From JBBROS01 sp038229135 (GTDB lineage Bacteria > Pseudomonadota > Alphaproteobacteria > Acetobacterales > Acetobacteraceae), in contig JBBROS010000001.1 in the NCBI GenBank assembly GCA_038229135.1, forward strand, positions 124,001-188,000: a DNA stretch of 64,000 bases, read 5' to 3'. This document shows, piece by piece, positions 60,301-64,000 of this stretch. The notes under the pieces are model-generated. The model was not told the origin of the DNA, did not search any database, and worked only from the letters and a program-made list of their open reading frames with translations. The number at the start of each line of letters is the position of its first letter. Position 1 is the first letter of the stretch. A program made the position numbers and the translations under genes.

Positions 60301-60959
60301 ACGAGGACGAGCTCGCCGACGCCTACGTGGCCCGCAAGGGCTTCGCCTACGGCATGGACGGTAAGCCCTCCCGCGAGACGGCCCTGCTCGGCAGCGTGCT
60401 CGCCAGCGTCGACATCACCTACCAGAACCTCGACAGCATCGAGCTCGGCGTGACCACCGTCGATCACTACTTCGACACGCTCGGCGGCATCACCCGCGCC
60501 GTGAGGCGCGCCCGGGGCGGCGAGCGCGCCGCCGTCTACATCGGCGACCAGACCCGCGGCGACGGCTGCGTCCGCACCCTCTCCGAGCAGGTCAGCCTCG
60601 AGACCCGCACGCGGGCGCTCAACCCGAAATGGTATGAAGCGCTGCTCAAGCACGGCTACGAGGGCGTCCGCGAGGTGGAGGCCCACGTGACCAACACGCT
60701 CGGCTGGTCCGCCACCACCGGCGAGGTCAGCCCCTGGGTGTATCAGCAGCTCGCCGAGACCTACGTGCTCGACCCCGAGATGCGCGAGCGCATGGCGGCC
60801 CTGAACCCCAAGGCCAGGCTCAAGATCGCGAATCGCCTCATCGAGGCGACCGACCGGAACTACTGGTCCCCCGACGCCGCAACGCTCGAGGCGTTGCGCG
60901 CCGCGGGCGAGGCGCTCGAGGACCGGCTCGAAGGAATCGAAGTGGAGATCGCAGCATGA
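57309..60959 (+). CDS. bchH: Magnesium chelatase subunit H
   Basis: A 1216-residue porphyrin-binding subunit of Mg-chelatase, the committed step to bacteriochlorophyll. Family segments include GGPAYNDSRAAEELLAKLDV, MTFGGRCGRPASNPCEGCDG, the LHFGTHGALEFMPGKQAG loop and AYGANVNSIVGSGVWNDEDE. Full length. The ATG at 57309 overlaps the end of bchB by 11 bases; a second ATG at 57324 would trim five residues. Partner subunits BchD and BchI are not in the window. Confidence 0.97.
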   Translation: MDGSTMPRLDTPDDTGVHVVLVTMDSHLSSAIARAEAKLRHEIPGLRISVHAADEWGSDPEALERCREDIARGHLVVAAMLFLDDHVRAVREALAARRDSCDAMLCCMSAGEITKLTRLGRFDMTAEPGGAMALLKRLRGAKKDGAKTNGVGSDGKSQMKMLKRLPQIMRFIPGTAQDVRSYFLALQYWLAGSEENLANLIRMLVGKYAAPARRPGTQIKAAAPVEYPDVGLYHPAIPGQITETLADLPRRGLSGTVGLLLLRSYLISGNARHYDGVIAALEARGINVVPAYASGLDSRPAIERFFMQAGVPTVHSVISLTGFSLVGGPAYNDSRAAEELLAKLDVPYVTAHPVEFQTLEQWSADARGLTPVEATMMVALPELDGGITPMTFGGRCGRPASNPCEGCDGVSCAKDMISHPERAGMLADRVARLVKLKRTARARKRVAVVLFNFPPNAGATGTAAYLAVFQSLHNVLAAMQAGGYDTGVLPAGADALRTLITEGNASRYGTDANVVLTVPTDDIVRNETHLAEIEAQWGPAPGRIQTDGTGVHVLGHQFGNVLVGLQPSFGYEGDPMRLLFERGFSPTHAFAVFYRHLRANYDAVLHFGTHGALEFMPGKQAGLSAECWPDRLIGDLPNVNFYASNNPSEGMIAKRRANATLISYLTPPVAHAGLYRGLQDLKSSLDRWRALPPETDSSQRDALTALVQSQAAAVDLAALEPAWEAPETELVRLAAALVELEYTLIPHGLHVIGAPPSEAERRETLDAARVAPGPERDRLDALMAEDHEIPAVLHALDGGYTHPAPGGDLLRTTEVLPTGRNLHGFDPFRLPSAFAVQDGARQADRLLERHAADGLGVPETVAMVLWGTDNLKTEGGPIAQALWLMGAAPRFDGYGRLCGARLLPLAELGRPRVDVVITLSGIFRDLLPLQTKLLAEAALMAAQADEAPADNFIRKHALAFQAEHGGSMERAALRVFGNADGAYGANVNSIVGSGVWNDEDELADAYVARKGFAYGMDGKPSRETALLGSVLASVDITYQNLDSIELGVTTVDHYFDTLGGITRAVRRARGGERAAVYIGDQTRGDGCVRTLSEQVSLETRTRALNPKWYEALLKHGYEGVREVEAHVTNTLGWSATTGEVSPWVYQQLAETYVLDPEMRERMAALNPKARLKIANRLIEATDRNYWSPDAATLEALRAAGEALEDRLEGIEVEIAA

Positions 60960-61861
60960 CATTGGCCACTCTCCCCAACCCCGTCGCCTCCAAGGTGCGC
61001 GGCGACGGCGCCGGCTCCGTCCAGGTCCAGCTCGACCCGGCCGTCAAGATCGAAGGCGCCAAGGTCTTCGCCGTCTATGGCAAGGGCGGCATCGGCAAGA
61101 GCACGACCAGCTCGAACCTCTCGGTCGCCTTCAGCAAGCTCGGCAAGCGCGTGCTTCAAATCGGCTGCGACCCGAAGCACGACAGCACCTTCACGCTCAC
61201 GAAGCAGCTGCTGCCCACCGTCATCGACGTGCTCGAGCAGGTGAACTTCCATTCGGAAGAGCTCCGCGTGGAGGACTTCGTGTTCCAGGGCTACAACGGC
61301 GTCATGTGCGTGGAGGCCGGCGGCCCTCCCGCCGGCACCGGCTGCGGCGGCTACGTGGTGGGCCAGACGGTGAAGCTCCTGAAGGAGCACCACCTGCTGG
61401 AAGAGACCGACGTGGTCATCTTCGACGTGCTCGGAGACGTGGTGTGCGGCGGCTTCGCCTCCCCCCTGCAGCACGCCGATCGCGGCCTGATCGTGGCCGC
61501 CAACGATTTTGACAGCATCTTCGCCATGAACCGTATCGTCGCCGCCATCACGGCCAAGGCGAAGAACTACGACGTGCGCCTCGGCGGCGTCATCGTGAAC
61601 CGGAGCGCCGGCACGGACCAGATCGACCGTTTCAACGCCGCCACCGGCCTGCAGACTCTCGCCCACTTCCCCGACCTCGACGACATCCGCCGCTCGCGCC
61701 TCAAGAAGTGCACCCTGTTCGAGATGGACAGCACGCCCGCGCTCGAGGCCGTGAAGCTCGAATACCTCCGCCTCGCCGCCTCGCTCTGGGCCGGGGTCGA
61801 GCCGCTGGCCACCACGCCGCTGCGCGACCGGGACATCTTCGACCTGCTCGGCTACGACTGA
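60956..61861 (+). CDS. bchL: Dark protochlorophyllide reductase iron-sulfur ATPase BchL
   Basis: A 301-residue NifH-like ATPase that donates electrons to BchNB. P-loop FAVYGKGGIGKSTTSSN (residues about 38-54), switch I and II regions and the intersubunit [4Fe-4S] cysteines C130 (GTGCGGYV) and C164 (DVVCGGFA), 34 residues apart as in NifH. ATGA overlap with bchH. Confidence 0.98.
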   Translation: MTLATLPNPVASKVRGDGAGSVQVQLDPAVKIEGAKVFAVYGKGGIGKSTTSSNLSVAFSKLGKRVLQIGCDPKHDSTFTLTKQLLPTVIDVLEQVNFHSEELRVEDFVFQGYNGVMCVEAGGPPAGTGCGGYVVGQTVKLLKEHHLLEETDVVIFDVLGDVVCGGFASPLQHADRGLIVAANDFDSIFAMNRIVAAITAKAKNYDVRLGGVIVNRSAGTDQIDRFNAATGLQTLAHFPDLDDIRRSRLKKCTLFEMDSTPALEAVKLEYLRLAASLWAGVEPLATTPLRDRDIFDLLGYD

Positions 61862-61862
61862 G

Positions 61863-62549
61863 ATGAGCACCACCTACCTCTCGCGCCGCGGCGAGCTGGA
61901 AACCTACTTCGACCGCACCGCGGCCGAGGCCTGGCGCAAGCTCACCAGCGACGTCCCCGTGAGCGGCATCCGCGCGACGGTCCGCGCGGGCCGCGACCGG
62001 ATGCGCAGCACGCTCCTGTCCTGGCTGCCCGAGGACCTGACCGGCAAGCGCCTGCTTGACGCCGGGTGCGGCACCGGGGCGCTCGCCGTGGAAGCGGCCA
62101 AGCGCGGCGCGAGCGTGGTCGCGATCGACCTGTCCGCAACCCTCGTGCAGCTCGCCCGCGAGCGCACGCCCGAGGGCCTCGGGATCGACTTCCGCGTCGG
62201 CGACATGATCGACCCGGCGCTCGGCACCTTCGACCACGTGGTCGGCATGGACAGCCTCATCCACTATCGCGCCCCGGACATGGCCCGGGTGGTCTCGAGC
62301 CTCGCCCGGCTCGCCCCCGGCGGCACGGTGCTGTTCACCTTCGCGCCCCGCACGCCCCTGCTCACGGTCCTGCACGCGGTCGGCCGCCTGTTCCCCCGAG
62401 GGGATCGTGCGCCCTTCATCGAGCCCATCGCCGAGGCCGACATCGTGGCCCGCCTCGGCCGCGAGTTGCCGGCCTGGCGCAAGGGCCGGACGGAGCGGGT
62501 CATGAGCGGCTTCTACAAGTCGCAGGCGCTGGAGATGATCGGGTCATGA
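61863..62549 (+). CDS. bchM: Mg-protoporphyrin IX methyltransferase
   Basis: A 228-residue SAM-dependent enzyme methylating the C13 propionate of Mg-protoporphyrin IX. YLSRRGELETYFDRTAAEAW is the family start, RLLDAGCGTGALAVEAAKRG the SAM loop, and VGMDSLIHYRAPDMARV follows it. One base after the bchL stop, and overlapped at its 3' end by lhaA. Confidence 0.96.
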   Translation: MSTTYLSRRGELETYFDRTAAEAWRKLTSDVPVSGIRATVRAGRDRMRSTLLSWLPEDLTGKRLLDAGCGTGALAVEAAKRGASVVAIDLSATLVQLARERTPEGLGIDFRVGDMIDPALGTFDHVVGMDSLIHYRAPDMARVVSSLARLAPGGTVLFTFAPRTPLLTVLHAVGRLFPRGDRAPFIEPIAEADIVARLGRELPAWRKGRTERVMSGFYKSQALEMIGS

Positions 62550-63976
62550 GCGGCCCGCTCGGCAACCTCAACGCCCGCGCCGCCCGCGCCTGGTCCCGCG
62601 TCGGCCTCGGCTTCATGCCGTTCGCCGACGCCGCCACGGCCGAGCTGCCCATGGCCCGGCTGCTGCGCCTCTCCCTCTTCCAGGTCACGGTCGGCATGGC
62701 CGTCGTGCTCCTCATCGGCACGCTCAACCGCGTGATGATCGTCGAGATGGGCGTGCCCGCCTGGCTTGTGGCCGTCATGATCAGCCTGCCGCTCCTGTTT
62801 GCCCCGCTCCGCGCCGTGATCGGCCACAAATCCGACAACCACCGCTCCGTGCTCGGCTGGCGCCGCGTGCCCTATCTCTGGTTCGGCACGCTGATGCAGT
62901 TCGGCGGCCTCTCCATCATGCCGTTCGCCCTCATCCTGCTCTCCGGTGACAGCCAGGCCCCCGCCTGGGTGGGCCAGGCTGCGGCCGCCCTCGCATTCCT
63001 GCTCGTCGGCGCCGGGCTGCACTCGGTGCAGACGGTCGGCCTTGCACTGGCCACCGACCTCGCCGCGCCTGAAAAACAGCCGCGCGTCGTGGCGCTGCTG
63101 TGCATGATGCTGCTGTTCGGCATGCTCGCCAGCGCCCTGCTGTTCGGTGCGCTGCTCGCCCAGTTCAGCCAGCTCCGCCTCATCCAGGTGGTGCAGGGCG
63201 CCGCATTGGCAACGATCGTGCTGAACGGCGTCGCGTTGTGGAAGCAGGAGCCCCGCGGCCAGCGCCAGCATGCACCCATGCCTTCATTCGCCGCCACGTG
63301 GCGCGTCTTCTCCGCCCGCCCGCTGGCCCACCGCCGCCTCGTCGCACTCGGGATCGGGACGTTCGCGTTCAGCATGCAGGACATCCTGCTCGAGCCTTAT
63401 GGCGGCCACGTGCTGGGCCTCGGCGTCGGCGCCACCACGGCCATGACGGCGGTGCTCGCGGTGGGCGGCCTCATCGGCTTCGCCATCGGCGCCCGGCTGC
63501 TCGCCCGCGGCAGCGACCCCTACCGCCTCGCCGCCATCGCGGCCGTGGCGGGCCTCTGCGCCTTCGCGGCCGTCATCTTCGCCGCCCCGCTCGAGACCAC
63601 GGCGCTGTTCGGCTCCGGCGTGTTCGGCATCGGCATGGGCGCCGGGCTGTTCGCGCACTGCACGCTCACCGCCGCCATCATGTCCGCCCCGCGCGACCAG
63701 GTGGGCCTCACCCTCGGCATCTGGGGCGCCGTCCAGGCCTCCGCTGCCGGCGGCGCCGTGGCCGCCGGGGGCTTGCTCCGCGACGGGATCGACGCGCTCG
63801 CCCAATCGGGCGCGCTCGGCCCCACCCTCGTCACCCCGGCCACCGGCTACGTCGCAGTCTACGCGGTCGAGCTGGCCCTGCTCTTCGCCACCCTCGTCGC
63901 CATCGGCCCGCTCGTGCGCGCCGTCCGGCCCTCGAGCGTCGGCGAGTCCGTTCCCGCCAACCTTCAACTCGGCTGA
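62546..63976 (+). CDS. lhaA: LH1 assembly factor LhaA (BCD-family MFS protein)
   Basis: A 476-residue, 12-helix membrane protein needed for assembly of the core light-harvesting complex in Rhodobacter. VVLLIGTLNRVMIVEMGVP, HKSDNHRSVLGWRRVPYLW, FSMQDILLEPYGGHVLGL and GLFAHCTLTAAIM are the BCD-family signatures. ATGA overlap with bchM. Its position immediately before puhA is the standard one. Confidence 0.95.
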   Translation: MSGPLGNLNARAARAWSRVGLGFMPFADAATAELPMARLLRLSLFQVTVGMAVVLLIGTLNRVMIVEMGVPAWLVAVMISLPLLFAPLRAVIGHKSDNHRSVLGWRRVPYLWFGTLMQFGGLSIMPFALILLSGDSQAPAWVGQAAAALAFLLVGAGLHSVQTVGLALATDLAAPEKQPRVVALLCMMLLFGMLASALLFGALLAQFSQLRLIQVVQGAALATIVLNGVALWKQEPRGQRQHAPMPSFAATWRVFSARPLAHRRLVALGIGTFAFSMQDILLEPYGGHVLGLGVGATTAMTAVLAVGGLIGFAIGARLLARGSDPYRLAAIAAVAGLCAFAAVIFAAPLETTALFGSGVFGIGMGAGLFAHCTLTAAIMSAPRDQVGLTLGIWGAVQASAAGGAVAAGGLLRDGIDALAQSGALGPTLVTPATGYVAVYAVELALLFATLVAIGPLVRAVRPSSVGESVPANLQLG

Positions 63977-63987
63977 GAGGTCCCACG

Positions 63988-64000
63988 ATGCAACAGGGCG
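63988..64000 (+). CDS. puhA: Photosynthetic reaction centre H subunit, first codons only
   Basis: ATGCAACAGGGCG, reading MQQG before the window ends, 11 bases after the lhaA stop and preceded by GAGAGG. Reaction-centre H subunits commonly open MQQGA or MQTGA, and puhA follows lhaA in known clusters. The call rests on position and four residues. Confidence 0.65.

Overview
The window is high-GC (around 70 percent) bacterial chromosome from a photosynthetic alphaproteobacterium. The last 18 kb hold part of a purple-bacterial photosynthesis gene cluster: aerR/ppaA, ppsR, bchG, the orf428-type carrier and bchP on the minus strand, and bchF, bchN, bchB, bchH, bchL, bchM and lhaA on the plus strand, running into puhA at the right edge. 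Gene order, clpA/clpS, a phasin, dapA-smpB and Clp-style neighbours fit Alphaproteobacteria; an acetobacteraceal or other Rhodospirillales host is my inference, not something the sequence proves. No phage, transposase or CRISPR is visible. Genes are dense and many neighbours overlap by 1-4 bases.

1-17.5 kb is mostly housekeeping: a cut PaaI-type thioesterase, a DUF2075 P-loop helicase-like protein coupled to an exported EEP-family hydrolase, an SDR, DUF427, clpA/clpS, a phasin, a D,D-carboxypeptidase, a NIPSNAP protein, AsmA, a LigT-like phosphoesterase, uppP, a secreted SGNH hydrolase, aquaporin, a TylF/MycF-type methyltransferase, an MFS carrier and tRNA-Thr(GGU).

17.6-28.3 kb holds a binding-protein ABC importer of the ferric-iron class, an alpha/beta-hydrolase, and a run of CoA-ester genes (HMG-CoA-lyase-like, two crotonase-fold enzymes, a CaiB-type CoA-transferase, an acyl-CoA ligase) that together look like a catabolic operon for an unidentified carboxylic acid; a CinA-type amidohydrolase follows.

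28.4-45.8 kb contains a glutathione peroxidase, smpB-dapA, a lytic transglycosylase, DinB and quinone-reductase-like proteins, a third crotonase, a GNAT enzyme, two tandem class-I aminotransferases, a divergent pair of ion transporters, a DUF533 protein and a three-receiver phosphorelay followed by a CBS protein.

45.8-64 kb is the photosynthesis section. The minus-strand arm (aerR-ppsR-bchG-orf428-bchP) continues without a break into tspO, hemC and a second tspO, so an early tetrapyrrole enzyme and two porphyrin-binding TspO-type membrane proteins appear attached to the bacteriochlorophyll genes. Between the divergent arms lies a 34-bp near-palindrome that reads as two abutting PpsR/CrtJ-like half-consensus sites. 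The plus-strand arm encodes dark-operative protochlorophyllide reductase (BchL, BchN, BchB), the large magnesium-chelatase subunit, the Mg-protoporphyrin methyltransferase, the vinyl hydratase and the LH1 assembly factor.

Two dispersed palindromic repeat families (about 90 bp and about 30 bp) sit between genes through the first 36 kb and are absent from the photosynthesis cluster.
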